From Bacillus sp. N1-1 (GTDB taxonomy: Bacteria; Bacillota; Bacilli; Bacillales; Guptibacillaceae), in NCBI RefSeq assembly GCF_009818105.1, contig NZ_CP046564.1:2542001-2606000 (forward strand): a DNA stretch of 64,000 nt, read 5' to 3'. The notes below the pieces were generated by a model. The model searched no databases and was not told the origin of the DNA. It was given only the letters and a program-made list of their open reading frames with translations. This document shows, in pieces, positions 44,919 through 55,700 of this stretch (position 1 is its first letter; each line of letters starts with the position of its first letter). The translations under genes were made by a program, and so were the position numbers.

Positions 44919-46499
44919 TTGGCTTACGTTCTAGTAACTGATGGTATTAAGGAAGATGGTTTACAGCCACTGTTAAATGAAAGCACGCTCACATGTGACA
45001 TTGGATCTTTACATGATTTCAGTGATCGTCTTGATCAGTATGAAGCTTTGCTTGTAAGAAGCGCTACAAAAGTAACCGCAGAAGTGCTTGATCAAATGCC
45101 TGCATTACGGATTGTTGCAAGAGCCGGTGTTGGGGTAGATAACATTGATATTGATGCTGCCACAAAGCGAGGCGTTATTGTCGTCAACGCTCCAGATGGC
45201 AATACGATTTCCACGACAGAACATACTTTTGCAATGATGGCTTCTTTAGCTCGCAACATTCCTCAGGGAACATCCTCCTTAAAAAGTGGCAAATGGATGA
45301 GAAAACAATATGTCGGAACCGAACTTAATGGAAAAACACTAGGGATTGTTGGTATGGGACGTATTGGTACTGAACTTTCTAGAAGAGCTAGAGCCTTTGG
45401 GATGGATGTGGTCGTTTTTGATCCATTTTTAACGAACGATCGAGCTGAAAAATTAGATGTTCAGTCTGTTGAATTTAATCACTTGCTAGCCGCTGCAGAT
45501 ATTATTACCGTTCACACACCACTAACTGAAAAAACACGCGGTCTTTTAAACGAAGAAACGCTCGCGAAAACAAAAAAAGGCGTTTTCTTAATAAACTGTG
45601 CTCGTGGTGGCATTATTGATGAGGAGGCACTTATCCCATATCTTGATTCAGGACATATTGGTGGCGTAGCACTTGATGTTTTTGTAGCTGAACCTCCAGA
45701 GGAGGATCATCCCCTCCTTCGTTATGATCAAGTGATTGCCACTCCACACCTTGGAGCGTCTACGAAAGAAGCACAGCTTAACGTAGCTGCTCAAGTAGCG
45801 GAAGAAGTCCTTCATTTTCTAAAAGAAAAACCAATTCGAAACGCAATCAACTTACCTGGTTTTTCAAAGGAAGAATACGAAAAGATTAAACCTTATTATG
45901 AACTTACCCGTAAAATGGGAAGTATTCTTTCACAATGTATGAAATCAGCTGCCAATTTGGTTGACGTAACGTATGCTGGTAAGTTGACTGAATTGGACAC
46001 CGCTATCTTAACAAGAAACTTGATGGCATCCTTCCTAAAATCAAGACTAGATACAACTGTAAATGAAGTAAATGCACCTTCGATTGCTAGAGAAAGAGGC
46101 ATTACTTATGGTGAAAAGCATAGTTCTGAAACACATGGATACTCGAACCTTATTTCAGTTTCGGTACAAGGAGACAAAGAAGCCTTCTCCCTTCAAGGTA
46201 CCTACATTAAAGAATATGGCGACCGAATTACGCAATTAAACGGGTTCGATATTGACTTCCATCCTCAAGGCCATCTTCTCTATATTCAACATAACGATCG
46301 TCCAGGCGTTATTGGTAATGTAGGGAAAGTACTTGGTGAACACCGTATTAATATTGCCACGATGCAAGTTGGTAGAAAAACGGCTGGGGGCGAAGCGATT
46401 ATGATGTTATCATTTGATGCGCCATTGCCTAAAAATATAGAGGAAACACTAGAAGATGTTCAGGATATTGTGAAAGTCGAGCAAATTGGTGGTGTTTAA
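44919..46499 (+). CDS. serA: D-3-phosphoglycerate dehydrogenase
   Basis: First step of serine synthesis, NAD-dependent. NAD motif GMGRIGTE near residue 147, catalytic Arg, Glu and His in NCARGGI, VAEPPEED and ATPHLGAST; C-terminal ASB and ACT domains end at HNDRPGVIGNVG and MQVGRKTAGGEAIMML, so serine feedback is likely. The start is judged to be TTG at 44919, 8 nt after AGGGAG, because family proteins begin here; a GTG at 44910 is also in frame. 526 residues. Confidence 0.96.
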   Translation: MAYVLVTDGIKEDGLQPLLNESTLTCDIGSLHDFSDRLDQYEALLVRSATKVTAEVLDQMPALRIVARAGVGVDNIDIDAATKRGVIVVNAPDGNTISTTEHTFAMMASLARNIPQGTSSLKSGKWMRKQYVGTELNGKTLGIVGMGRIGTELSRRARAFGMDVVVFDPFLTNDRAEKLDVQSVEFNHLLAAADIITVHTPLTEKTRGLLNEETLAKTKKGVFLINCARGGIIDEEALIPYLDSGHIGGVALDVFVAEPPEEDHPLLRYDQVIATPHLGASTKEAQLNVAAQVAEEVLHFLKEKPIRNAINLPGFSKEEYEKIKPYYELTRKMGSILSQCMKSAANLVDVTYAGKLTELDTAILTRNLMASFLKSRLDTTVNEVNAPSIARERGITYGEKHSSETHGYSNLISVSVQGDKEAFSLQGTYIKEYGDRITQLNGFDIDFHPQGHLLYIQHNDRPGVIGNVGKVLGEHRINIATMQVGRKTAGGEAIMMLSFDAPLPKNIEETLEDVQDIVKVEQIGGV

Positions 46500-46504
46500 A
46501 CATC

Positions 46505-46547
46505 TAAAAAAGGAACAAGAGCATTTTTGCTCTCGTTCCTTTTTTTT
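46505..46547. terminator. Bidirectional terminator of serA and the PHP phosphatase
   Basis: AAAAAAGGAAC-AAGAGC, loop of T residues, GCTCT-CGTTCCTTTTTT, between convergent genes. Confidence 0.9.
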
Positions 46548-47355
46548 ATAAGTTAATTGGTTTACGTTCTCCCTTTTCAAATGTCATCAGTTTCGAATAA
46601 CCGACGGATTTGGCAAGTGCTACGGCCTGATTATAGTCTGCACCGACGTCTGTAGGTACGTGAGCATCAGAAGAAAGAACGATTGGGATATCCTTTTCAT
46701 AGCACATTCTTAGAAGCTCTGGATCAGGATAGAGCTCACCTACCGGCTTTCTTAAACCTGCTGTACTAATTTCAACACATGTTTTTGATTGAGATAAAGC
46801 GTTCGTGGCCCGATCATATTGTTCAAGTAGAAAGTCACGACTTTCAGGTTTATATTTAAAGATTTTTACTAGATCGAGATGGCCGACAATATCAAATAAA
46901 TTGGATTCTGCTAGCGTAACGACTTGATCAAAGTATTTACGGTAGACGGTGTTAATATCTTTTTCGTCCCAGAGATGACGATATTCCGCTAAATCAATCC
47001 CAAAATCTTCTACCCAATGAATCGATCCGATCACGTAATCAAACTGATAACCAGAAATAAATTCTTTCATCTCTTGGTGTTTTCCGGGGGTGTAGTCCAT
47101 CTCAATTGACATCTTAACGTCCATCCCCTTCTCTTCTGCTTGTTGGAAGAGATGAACATAGTCTTCCATGTTATACCATCTGCGTTCATTGACCCATGGA
47201 TTACTTAAAATGTTCTGCGTTTCATAAAAATGATAAGCATGCTCGGAAATACCAAAATGACTCACATTTTTTCGCTTCGCTTCTTCAACGAACTGAGATA
47301 AATAATCAAGAGTTAACGTTCCCTTTTCAAGGTGATTGTGATAATCCGTGTACAC
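46546..47355 (-). CDS. PHP-family histidinol-phosphatase
   Basis: 269 residues of the PHP fold. Metal-binding motifs in order: DYHNHLE (residues 4-10), SEHAYHF near 37, GSIHWVED near 108, VGHLDLVK near 161 and SSDAHV near 229. They fit the HisJ/HisK type histidinol-phosphate phosphatase of Gram-positives. GTG start with AAAGGAG upstream. It is a single gene; other his genes except hisC are not in the window, so the function is by family only. Confidence 0.82.
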   Translation of the reverse strand: MYTDYHNHLEKGTLTLDYLSQFVEEAKRKNVSHFGISEHAYHFYETQNILSNPWVNERRWYNMEDYVHLFQQAEEKGMDVKMSIEMDYTPGKHQEMKEFISGYQFDYVIGSIHWVEDFGIDLAEYRHLWDEKDINTVYRKYFDQVVTLAESNLFDIVGHLDLVKIFKYKPESRDFLLEQYDRATNALSQSKTCVEISTAGLRKPVGELYPDPELLRMCYEKDIPIVLSSDAHVPTDVGADYNQAVALAKSVGYSKLMTFEKGERKPINL

Positions 47356-47542
47356 AGCTACAGCTCCTTTTATCGAACTAGTTTGACACTTCCCGTCATT
47401 ATTGTAACGTATTAACGGGACGAAAGGATACCTCTATCGCTTTCTTTTCTATCAATCATTTTTTCCTTCACCGGAAGAAGCCTCCATTTTTCCGGAGACT
47501 TCTTATGTCTACATCAATTCGACAATATGCGAGCGGTGCCTG

Positions 47543-49330
47543 TCACTCAACCTTTTCTGGTATGAAGAAGGAGAATGTCGTGCCTTCTCCGCTTTTGCTG
47601 TGGACGGAAATATGACCTAAATGAGATTCTACAATGTTGCGAGCAATTGCAAGACCAAGCCCTGTGCCTGATCTTCCTCTTGTACGGGCTTTATCTGCCT
47701 TATAGAAGCGTTCAAATACAAACGGAAGATCATCCTCCGGAATACCTGATCCTGTGTCTGTCACATCAAATTGCACACCTTTTTCAAGTGAAGTGATCAG
47801 TAAGCTCACTTCACCTCCACCTGGGGTATGTCTAACTGCATTATCCAATAAATTGGTTAAAACTTGTTCGATTCTATCCGGGTCAATCATCAACATTCGA
47901 TCTTGATTTGATACAAGGAACTTTAAGTTCACTTCTCGATCTCGGGCAAGACCAGAAAATTTCCTTAAAATCCTCTGACCAAAGTCTTGCAAATGAATAC
48001 TGCTGTAGTGTAATTCATTGTGACCAGCTTCCATTCTTGCGAGATCAAGCAGTTCGTTCACGAGCCTGCCCATTCTTAGAGACTCGTCGTAAATAATTTG
48101 AGCTACTTCCTTCTTTTCTTCATCACTGCTCGCAATGTCATCCACAATCGCCTCACTATACCCTTGCAACATTGCAATTGGTGTTCGTAGCTCATGTGAC
48201 ACATTCGCAATAAAATCTTTTCTTAATTTATCAAGCCGACGTTCTTCTGTCATATCTCGGAATACTGCAACTGCGCCACGAATAGTAGACTGATTATATA
48301 GTGGAGTCATGACAACAACCCAACTTCTTCCTTGTAACTCCACTTCAGTTAGCTGTTCCCGTTCAAGCATAACGACTAAACTGAACAATTCGTTAATATC
48401 TTCTGGCACTTCTTTTTCGGGATCTTCTTCCATCCCCTGTTCGTAGTACCATGCTTTTAGAAATCGCTCAGCAGGGGGATTCGTGCTTAATATCGCTCCT
48501 GTTTTATCAAACGTTATGACGCCATCAGCCATGCTGCTTAAAATACTGGAAAGCTGTTCCTTTTCCTGATTTAAAGCGGTAACATAGTTATTTAATTGTC
48601 TGCCCATCCGATTAAAAGCGACAGAAAGTTCTCCGATTTCATCATGAGTAACCATTGGTACTTTTGTATCAAACTTCCCTTTAGCTACCTGGGTAGCAGC
48701 TTCCCTCATCTTTAATAATGGTGCAGTGATGCGAGTTGATAAGAAAAAAGCAAAAATAGTTGTTAAAACAATGGCAATTCCAGCAGCTATGTAGATTAAA
48801 TTACGGGCTTGACTGGTTGTCTTCGCAATAACATCAAGCGATTGATATAGAAATACCGCGCTATCATTTTCGCCATCGACTTCCATAGGTACTCCCACGA
48901 TTAGTAACTCATTATGTGACTCTGGATTACGAGTTGTTTCAAAATCCCCTTGTTTTACAACCGTCTCTCTCTCAGTAAAAACGCCATTAAGAATTGGATC
49001 TTCTTTAAAAACTTCCAATGGTAATTGCGGTAAACCGTGTGAGTTTGGTGAATACCATAATTCTCCGCTTTCTTCTTTATCAATTATCATCACCCTTGTC
49101 GGGTAAAAGTCTGTGATTTCCCAGGCAGTTTCAAGCGCTTGATCTCGATCATCATATCGCTCGATAACAGAAGCCACTTTATTTGCTAGTCGCTCCATCT
49201 GTTCGGCTTCTTTTTCCACATGAAAATCCTCAAAAAATTGAAGTAATAAAATGGTTAAGATCGATAGTACAAATGCAACTAAGAGGATAATTGTAAGCCA
49301 AAGCTTACCTACAACACTTCTCCAAATCAT
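47543..49330 (-). CDS. resE: Sensor histidine kinase ResE
   Basis: Membrane kinase of the ResDE system for oxygen and nitric-oxide response. TM1 at 9-31, extracytoplasmic sensor, TM2 at 178-198, HAMP at about 200-250, PAS at about 258-365, then phospho-acceptor His379 in NVSHELRTP, and the N, G1 and G2 boxes ([28 protein letters not shown]). 595 residues. The start ATG overlaps the resD stop. No clear terminator follows. Confidence 0.95.
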   Translation of the reverse strand: MIWRSVVGKLWLTIILLVAFVLSILTILLLQFFEDFHVEKEAEQMERLANKVASVIERYDDRDQALETAWEITDFYPTRVMIIDKEESGELWYSPNSHGLPQLPLEVFKEDPILNGVFTERETVVKQGDFETTRNPESHNELLIVGVPMEVDGENDSAVFLYQSLDVIAKTTSQARNLIYIAAGIAIVLTTIFAFFLSTRITAPLLKMREAATQVAKGKFDTKVPMVTHDEIGELSVAFNRMGRQLNNYVTALNQEKEQLSSILSSMADGVITFDKTGAILSTNPPAERFLKAWYYEQGMEEDPEKEVPEDINELFSLVVMLEREQLTEVELQGRSWVVVMTPLYNQSTIRGAVAVFRDMTEERRLDKLRKDFIANVSHELRTPIAMLQGYSEAIVDDIASSDEEKKEVAQIIYDESLRMGRLVNELLDLARMEAGHNELHYSSIHLQDFGQRILRKFSGLARDREVNLKFLVSNQDRMLMIDPDRIEQVLTNLLDNAVRHTPGGGEVSLLITSLEKGVQFDVTDTGSGIPEDDLPFVFERFYKADKARTRGRSGTGLGLAIARNIVESHLGHISVHSKSGEGTTFSFFIPEKVE

Positions 49331-50046
49331 TACTCTTTAACAGCCTCGAACTTATACCCTACACCCCAAACTGTTGAAATCATTGCAGCAGCTTTTGGAG
49401 AAACTTTATTCAACTTTTCTCTAAGTCGTTTTACATGAGTATCAACAGTACGAAGATCACCAAAAAATTCGTAATTCCATACATCCTTCAACAGTTCTTC
49501 ACGAGAGAATACTTTGTCAGGCGCTTTTGCAAGGTAATACAAAAGCTCATATTCTTTAGGTGTTAAATTAATAATTTGTTCCTCTGCTAGAACACGGTGT
49601 GCATCATGATCAATGGTTAAATGCGGAAACACGATTACATTTTTTGTGGTTGTTTCTGTTTGTAGAAATTTTGTCGTTGACGACCTTCTAAGCAGTGCCT
49701 TCACACGAAGAACGACTTCTCTCGGGCTAAATGGCTTCGTAATATAGTCATCTGCTCCAACTTCAAATCCTTGGACGCGATTGGCTTCTTCGCCTTTTGC
49801 CGTCAACATAATAACAGGTGTCGCTTTTTGCTCACGCATTTGCTGACAAACTTCTATTCCATCCATTCCTGGAAGCATCAGATCAAGCAAAATGAGATCA
49901 AAATCATCTTCGATGGCCATTTCAAGTGCTTGTTCTCCATTTTCCGCTTCTTCAATTTCATAGTTTTCTCTCTCTAGATACATACGTAGCAACTTTCGAA
50001 TACGCTCTTCATCATCTACAACTAAAATTCGTGCGTCTTTTTCCAA
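49330..50046 (-). CDS. resD: Response regulator ResD
   Basis: OmpR-type regulator that activates respiration genes when oxygen is low. Receiver domain with phospho-Asp in [10 protein letters not shown] and Lys in [10 protein letters not shown], then a winged helix ending [19 protein letters not shown]. The start is a TTG at 50046, 6 nt after GGGAGGTAA, giving 238 residues; an ATG at 50064 has no ribosome site. Overlaps resE. Confidence 0.95.
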   Translation of the reverse strand: MEKDARILVVDDEERIRKLLRMYLERENYEIEEAENGEQALEMAIEDDFDLILLDLMLPGMDGIEVCQQMREQKATPVIMLTAKGEEANRVQGFEVGADDYITKPFSPREVVLRVKALLRRSSTTKFLQTETTTKNVIVFPHLTIDHDAHRVLAEEQIINLTPKEYELLYYLAKAPDKVFSREELLKDVWNYEFFGDLRTVDTHVKRLREKLNKVSPKAAAMISTVWGVGYKFEAVKE

Positions 50047-50220
50047 GAAGATTACCTCCCACATGAGCTCATGTGTTCTATTCTATCATGTATTTAGCTT
50101 TACAGACCAGTAAGGGGAAGCCCCATTCCGATATTTCACAAAAGCTATGTATTCATATTTAGATTTCCTTTCAGCATGTTCTACCTTATGAACAAATAAA
50201 CAAACTGCCCCTTCTTATAA

Positions 50221-50252
50221 GAAAACCTTCACTATTCGTGAAGGTTTTCTTT
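50221..50252 (-). terminator. resABC terminator
   Basis: Minus-strand GAAAACCTTCAC, loop, GTGAAGGTTTTC and T-rich sequence, just after resC. It separates resABC from resDE. Confidence 0.82.
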
Positions 50253-50253
50253 G

Positions 50254-51453
50254 TTATGCATAAGAATGAAGCCCAGAAATAACAAGATTTACAACAACGA
50301 GGTTTAGCATGATTATGACAAAACCTACTACTGCTAGCCAGGCTGACTTCTCACCTTGCCAGCCTCTTGAGAGACGTAGATGGAGATACGCCGCATAAAA
50401 GAGGAATGTAACAAGCGCCCATACCTCTTTAGGGTCCCACCCCCAGAATCTCGTCCAGGCAGCCTGTGCCCAGATCATCGCGAAGATTAGAGCTCCAAGT
50501 GTGAAAACCGGAAATCCAATCGCAACTGCTCGATATTGAATTTCATCTACAAGTTCTTCATTAACATTTTTAAGGGCAGGTTGGATCGCAGCACCAATTC
50601 GCTTACGTAAGATCAACCTGATCAGACCATATAGGACGAGGCCTCCTACAATTGACCAGATGAGTGTATTTAGCTTATGAGCAGCTTTCTCTCCCTTCAT
50701 CCAGCTAGGAGCTTCAAAAAGAGGGCCAAATTCATTCCCACTTACATATTTCCCATCAGTTGGACCAGCTAGTGCTGGTAACGTATAGTCTACTGTAACC
50801 TGTTGCTCATTCTGATCAACAAATTGATAGGTAGACGAATAGCCTGCAGCTTCGAACCCAAGAGAAAGGATGACAAAGGCAATCGTACTTATTAAAGAAT
50901 ACATCACAAATTCAAGCCAAAAAGTAGACTTGCTTGCTTTCTTCTGATTTACCGTTTTAACAAGGTAAACAAGACCAGCAGCAAAACTAATGGCTAAAAT
51001 CCCTTCGCCAAGTGCAGCCGTCGTTACATGAATTTTAAGCCAGTTACTTTGTAGAGCTGGAATAAGCGGCTGAATGTCTGATGGAAACACACTTGCATAA
51101 GCGATAACAATAATGGCTACCGGCATTGCAAAAACCCCGATAACATTACTTCGATAGATCAGATATATAATCAAGAAGGCGAAGACCATCGCCATCCCGA
51201 AGAACGTTGTAAATTCAAATAAGTTACTAACAGGGGCATGCCCTGCTGCAATCCATCTTGTAATAAAATAGCTCAGTTGAAAAAGAAAACCAACCGTTGA
51301 AAGAATAAATCCCCACATTCCCCATTTTTTTGCATGAGATTCCTCATCCGACTTTCGCCATTTTCTCCCGAATAGAGAAATAGCAAAAACGATACTCGCT
51401 GCAAAGTAGATAAAGAAAGCGACATAAAGCAAGTTACTGCTTAATTGAGCCAT
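50254..51453 (-). CDS. resC: Cytochrome c biogenesis protein ResC (CcsA type)
   Basis: Multi-pass haem-handling protein of system II cytochrome c maturation, 399 residues with about eight membrane segments. The tryptophan-rich WWD-type loop [13 protein letters not shown] is near residue 350; flanking His residues for haem are in LKIHVTT and LYLHLR-like positions. Works with ResB at the outer face. GGGAGG precedes the ATG. Confidence 0.94.
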   Translation of the reverse strand: MAQLSSNLLYVAFFIYFAASIVFAISLFGRKWRKSDEESHAKKWGMWGFILSTVGFLFQLSYFITRWIAAGHAPVSNLFEFTTFFGMAMVFAFLIIYLIYRSNVIGVFAMPVAIIVIAYASVFPSDIQPLIPALQSNWLKIHVTTAALGEGILAISFAAGLVYLVKTVNQKKASKSTFWLEFVMYSLISTIAFVILSLGFEAAGYSSTYQFVDQNEQQVTVDYTLPALAGPTDGKYVSGNEFGPLFEAPSWMKGEKAAHKLNTLIWSIVGGLVLYGLIRLILRKRIGAAIQPALKNVNEELVDEIQYRAVAIGFPVFTLGALIFAMIWAQAAWTRFWGWDPKEVWALVTFLFYAAYLHLRLSRGWQGEKSAWLAVVGFVIIMLNLVVVNLVISGLHSYA

Positions 51454-51485
51454 CTTATCTTGCCTCCCTTCGTGGTGCTAACAAT

Positions 51486-53111
51486 CTATTTCTTTTGTTC
51501 TGCCTGGTCTATCGGCATTTGAAGTCCAGTTTGAGTCGAGATACTTTCGAGTTCACGCTTTAAACCATACCAGTTTTTATTTGTATGAGAAGATAACCAG
51601 ATGTCTTTATCTGTTCTTCGTACCCAAATTCGACGATGATTCCAGTACATTCCTTGAATGACACCAATCATAAAGATTGCACCACCGATAGCAAGAATCC
51701 ATAAAGTGTTATCTTTTCTTACAACAAGTCCGGACACATTTTTTGTATCTACGTTTTGAAATGACATTTTGTAATCATTTTCCCCAAGCGGTTCTAAGTT
51801 CTGCTTAATCGCAACAAAAGCAACTTCTCCATCTGGATGCTCAGGAGAAACCATATTCAAGATAAATGCAGGATTATTTGGAACTTTCGATTTAGTCGTC
51901 GGTTCCCCTTTATCATTAAACTCGAAATCAGGAAAATAATCCATCACTTCAACGCGATATCCATTATCAAGGTCATATGATTTATCAGGATTATATAAAT
52001 TAATTGTAAGGTCTCCAACAGATTCACCAGTGTCTTTATTATCCATTGTAAATGACATCGTTTGAAGTTCATTCAACTTATAATCTACTTGATAAATCGC
52101 ATAACCATCAAACTTAAGCGGTTTATTTACCTGTATAGGATGCTCCTTCACTTTCTCGAGTTCAGGATCAGTTCCCGCGATTCTTTCACCAACTTGCTTG
52201 TATAAAACAGCGTCAGTTTGATAGTTTTTCGCAACCACTGCTTGTCCTGATTCTTCAATCGCATTTTTGAATTTTTCATCGTTATTGTCATACGTTTCTA
52301 ATATAAATCCGTCGCTTTGTAAATAATAAGCTTCTTCGGTACCTTTAATTTTTTCTGTTTCACCTTCTCTTAACCAGAGAACTTCATCAACATACATTCC
52401 TGGAAAAAAGCGAAGCATGCCACCGATCAGAAATAGTATAAGTCCAATATGATTTACATATGGTCCCCATCTTGAAAATCGATTTTTTTCAGCGAATAGG
52501 TGACCTTCTTCTTCTTTTACTTTATACCTTTTCTTTTCTAAAGCTTCTTTAATGCCCTGCAAGTCTGGCGTATTTTCATTGATTTCTGTTACACCGTAGT
52601 ATTTCTGACGTTTCATAAAGCTCTCATGGCGAATAACACGCTGTTTTTTTAGGGAGCGATATAACGGAACAAAGCGATCAAGACTGGCAACGATTAAAGA
52701 TAGTCCAAGTGCTGCAATTAAGAGCATGTACCACCAGGAACCGTATAAATTATGAAAACCAAGGTCATAATAGAGTTGACCAAGTACGCCATATTGTTCT
52801 TTGTAGTAAACTGTCGGATCTGACAGCGGCGGTATGTACATTTCTTGAGGAAAAATTGTGCCTATTGCGGAAGCGACAAGTAGTAAAATGATGATCCAAA
52901 TTCCTACCTTAACGGATGAAAAGAAATTCCAGATCTTATCAATAATCGTTGTTTTATACGTTTGTGACCTACGTGCACTTCCTTCATATCTCATATTAAG
53001 TAGTTGCTTAGAATCTAAATCTCCTTGAAGCGGTTTACCACATACTTCGCATATCTCAGTTCCATAAGGGTTCACATGTCCGCATTCACAGGTGATGTTT
53101 TTGTTGCTCAT
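51486..53111 (-). CDS. resB: Cytochrome c biogenesis protein ResB (Ccs1 type)
   Basis: Partner of ResC in haem transfer to apocytochrome c. A cytosolic zinc-ribbon-like start (CECGH...CEVCGKPL, residues 8-27) precedes three membrane segments (about 70-95, 125-147, 213-235), a large extracytoplasmic region, and a final segment near 475-495. 541 residues. Located 12 nt after resA. Confidence 0.94.
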   Translation of the reverse strand: MSNKNITCECGHVNPYGTEICEVCGKPLQGDLDSKQLLNMRYEGSARRSQTYKTTIIDKIWNFFSSVKVGIWIIILLLVASAIGTIFPQEMYIPPLSDPTVYYKEQYGVLGQLYYDLGFHNLYGSWWYMLLIAALGLSLIVASLDRFVPLYRSLKKQRVIRHESFMKRQKYYGVTEINENTPDLQGIKEALEKKRYKVKEEEGHLFAEKNRFSRWGPYVNHIGLILFLIGGMLRFFPGMYVDEVLWLREGETEKIKGTEEAYYLQSDGFILETYDNNDEKFKNAIEESGQAVVAKNYQTDAVLYKQVGERIAGTDPELEKVKEHPIQVNKPLKFDGYAIYQVDYKLNELQTMSFTMDNKDTGESVGDLTINLYNPDKSYDLDNGYRVEVMDYFPDFEFNDKGEPTTKSKVPNNPAFILNMVSPEHPDGEVAFVAIKQNLEPLGENDYKMSFQNVDTKNVSGLVVRKDNTLWILAIGGAIFMIGVIQGMYWNHRRIWVRRTDKDIWLSSHTNKNWYGLKRELESISTQTGLQMPIDQAEQKK

Positions 53112-53123
53112 TGGAACACCCCA

Positions 53124-53651
53124 TTACGGTTGGATTTGCTTCATATAACTATCAATAACTTCCTCTGAAAGACTAGCTTCCGTTTTTTGAATGACCTTTC
53201 CATCCTTATCAATTAAAAAGGTAACTGGAATTGGGCCAACTCCATAGTGATTTGTTACATCATTGCTTTTATCAAGCAACACTGGAAAACTAAGGTTATA
53301 CCGATCAGCAAAGCTTTCTGCTGTTAATTTAGGCTCTGAAACATTCACTGCTAATATTTCGACACCTTTTTCCCTATATTCTTTATACATCTTGTCCATA
53401 GCAGGCATTTCATCTTTACAAGGCTCACAATAAGTTGCCCAGAAATTCAGAAAGACCCCTTTTCCTCTGTAGTCCTCAAGCTCAACTTCATTTCCTTCTA
53501 GATCAGTTAATATAAAGTTAGGTGCTTGATCTCCGGCCTGTACGATTCCGCTTTCATTTGCAAAAAAGTTTGTATAGAACGTATAGCCGACTGCTATAAA
53601 GACGATAGCCAATATAACAGTCCGCACGATCAGCCGGTTTTTCTTTTTCAT
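53124..53651 (-). CDS. resA: Thiol-disulfide oxidoreductase ResA
   Basis: Membrane-anchored thioredoxin-like protein that reduces the haem-binding cysteines of apocytochrome c. N-terminal anchor at residues 8-25, active site CEPC (Cys75, Cys78) with the ResA-typical Glu81, and the cis-Pro loop GPIPVTF. Start ATG at 53651 after GGAG; the frame start at 53690 is not supported. First gene of resABC. Confidence 0.96.
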   Translation of the reverse strand: MKKKNRLIVRTVILAIVFIAVGYTFYTNFFANESGIVQAGDQAPNFILTDLEGNEVELEDYRGKGVFLNFWATYCEPCKDEMPAMDKMYKEYREKGVEILAVNVSEPKLTAESFADRYNLSFPVLLDKSNDVTNHYGVGPIPVTFLIDKDGKVIQKTEASLSEEVIDSYMKQIQP

Positions 53652-53715
53652 CGAACCAACTCCAATCAAACAAAGCAATACTACTCTCACTATAACGTGT
53701 CATTAAGTCGGAACC

Positions 53716-54453
53716 TTATCGTTTTTTTGAATTTTGTGTGACAGCTTGGTTACGTAGCTGTTTTACTTCATAAGGTTTCAGTTCACGATAATCTCCAGGA
53801 TTCATTCCAGTTAGCTCTAAAAAGCCGTAGCGTTCTCTTTTCAACTTTTGTACAGGATAACCCAAAGTTTCGAACATCCGACGGACTTGACGGTTTTTTC
53901 CTTCATGAATCGTTAGTTCTACAATCGACTTTTCTTTTTGTTTATCGACTGATAATATTCTTGCGCGTGCTTTAGAGGTTTTGCCATCTTCTAGCTGTAC
54001 ACCTCTTTCAAGCTTTTGAATGGTTTCTTTGTTCATTAAGCCTTTCACCTTCGCCACATATACTTTGTCTACGTGATAACTTGGATGCATAAGCTTATTC
54101 GCAAAATCCCCATCATTTGTTAGGAGTAAAGCACCTGACGTGTCGTAATCAAGTCTTCCAACAGGAAAAATACGTTCTTCGATTTCATGAAAATAATCGG
54201 TAACTGCTTTTCTTCCTTTATCATCATCTATTGTTGATATGACGCCTGTTGGTTTATAAAACAAAAAATAAACAGGTTCTTCGCGTTCTACCTGTATCCC
54301 GTTCACTTCGATTTTACATCGTTCAGATACCTTTGTCCCGAGTTCAGTAACGACTTTGCCGTTTACTTTCACTCTACCTTCTTCAATCAATGTTTCTGCT
54401 TTTCGTCTGGAAGTTACACCAGCCTGAGCAATTACTTTTTGCAAACGTTCCAT
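53716..54453 (-). CDS. rluB: 23S rRNA pseudouridine synthase RluB
   Basis: RluB/RsuA-family enzyme for 23S rRNA. N-terminal S4 RNA-binding domain (residues 1-60), then the catalytic domain with the nucleophile Asp102 in GRLDYDTSG and the RQVRRM motif near 198. 245 residues. ATG at 54453 with GTGAGGTGA upstream. It lies between spmB and resA, as in B. subtilis. Confidence 0.95.
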   Translation of the reverse strand: MERLQKVIAQAGVTSRRKAETLIEEGRVKVNGKVVTELGTKVSERCKIEVNGIQVEREEPVYFLFYKPTGVISTIDDDKGRKAVTDYFHEIEERIFPVGRLDYDTSGALLLTNDGDFANKLMHPSYHVDKVYVAKVKGLMNKETIQKLERGVQLEDGKTSKARARILSVDKQKEKSIVELTIHEGKNRQVRRMFETLGYPVQKLKRERYGFLELTGMNPGDYRELKPYEVKQLRNQAVTQNSKKR

Positions 54454-54566
54454 TAAATTCACCTCACTAAAACATCATACTCTTGTCACAGTCAAACCTC
54501 AAGCACAGATTCATTCTATCATTTATTATGCTCAAACAAGAATTTTCCAAACCTTCTGTTAGCATT

Positions 54567-54594
54567 AAAAAAAAGCCATGCGAGATGGCTTTTA
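54567..54594 (-). terminator. spmB terminator
   Basis: Minus-strand AAAAGCCAT, loop CTCGC, ATGGCTTTTTTTT, beginning at the spmB stop codon. Confidence 0.88.
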
Positions 54595-55110
54595 CCCAAA
54601 GACGAGAGTAACAAATAAAATCGCTGCGGCAATTCCTACAAGATCTGCTAGCAAGCCTACCTTTAGGGCATTCCCCATGCGTTTAATCCCGATTGCTCCA
54701 AAATAGACCGTAATGACATAGAGTGTTGTATCTGTACTACCCTGCATTGTAGAAGCTAATCTTCCTATGAACGAATCTGGCCCATAAGTACTAATAATGT
54801 CCGTCGTCATGGCAAGCGCACCTGTACCAGAAATAGGACGAACAAGGGCTAACGGCACTATTTCTGTTGGCACTCCAATTGCTTCTAAAGGAACTTTTAA
54901 CAAACTGCTTAGAAAAGCCATTGCTCCTGAAGCTCGAAACACTGAAATGGCAACCATCATCCCAACAAGATAAGGGACGATTGAGACAGCGATAGAAAGG
55001 CCTTCTTTCCCACCTTCTACAAACGTTTCATAGGTAGGTACTCTTTTCCAAGTTCCATACGCTAATATAAACCCAATCATCAGAGGGATAATCCAAATCG
55101 ACATACTCAC
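54592..55110 (-). CDS. spmB: Spore maturation protein SpmB
   Basis: Membrane protein needed with SpmA for full dehydration of the spore core. 172 residues, about four hydrophobic segments, nucleoside-recognition (Gate) domain with RPISGTGALAM near residue 91. GTG start with AAGGGGG upstream, overlapping spmA by 4 nt; an ATG two codons later is an alternative. Confidence 0.94.
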   Translation of the reverse strand: MSMSIWIIPLMIGFILAYGTWKRVPTYETFVEGGKEGLSIAVSIVPYLVGMMVAISVFRASGAMAFLSSLLKVPLEAIGVPTEIVPLALVRPISGTGALAMTTDIISTYGPDSFIGRLASTMQGSTDTTLYVITVYFGAIGIKRMGNALKVGLLADLVGIAAAILFVTLVFG

Positions 55111-55700
55111 GTCGAATCGCCCCCTTTACTTCTCCTATAAAAAAAACGATCGATGAGAATCGCTCCAATTGTTGAGCATGCCGTTGCTGCAATAGTTGTA
55201 CCTATTATTTCAGTTGGCGAAACAGAACCATATTTCATCCTGATCGCGATAACGGTTGTTGGGATTAGCGTTAAACTAGACGTATTAAGAGCAAGCAACG
55301 TGACCATTGATCTCGTCGCGTTGTCTTTCATGTCGTTAAGCTTTTTTAGTTCTTCCATAGCTTTTATCCCCATCGGTGTAGCCGCATTACCGAGACCAAA
55401 CATGTTCGCCATCATATTGGAAAGAATATAGCCCATAGCTGGGTGATCTGGTGGTACCTCAGGAAATAGTTTTCTAGCAATTGGTTTAAACCCTTTCCCT
55501 AATAGATCAAGTAAGCCAGATTTCTGAGCAATTCTCATTAAACCAAGCCAAAAAATAAGAACACTTAACAACCCAATACAAACCGCTACCGCTTCTTCTG
55601 CGCCTGTAAAAATTGCTTTATTCACTTCTTCCATTGTTCCATTAATAAGGGCATAAAGGATGCCAATCAGGAATAAACCGGCCCAGATGAGATTAACCAT
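55107..55700 (-). CDS. spmA: Spore maturation protein SpmA
   Basis: Membrane partner of SpmB, 197 residues (B. subtilis 196). Gate-type domain with MANMFGLGNAATPMGIKAM near residue 100 and SSLTLIPTTVIAIR near 140. Start ATG at 55700, overlapping the end of dacB by 8 nt, after AGAGGT; the upstream frame to 55814 is inside dacB. dacB-spmA-spmB is a known sporulation operon. Confidence 0.95.
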   Translation of the reverse strand: MVNLIWAGLFLIGILYALINGTMEEVNKAIFTGAEEAVAVCIGLLSVLIFWLGLMRIAQKSGLLDLLGKGFKPIARKLFPEVPPDHPAMGYILSNMMANMFGLGNAATPMGIKAMEELKKLNDMKDNATRSMVTLLALNTSSLTLIPTTVIAIRMKYGSVSPTEIIGTTIAATACSTIGAILIDRFFYRRSKGGDST

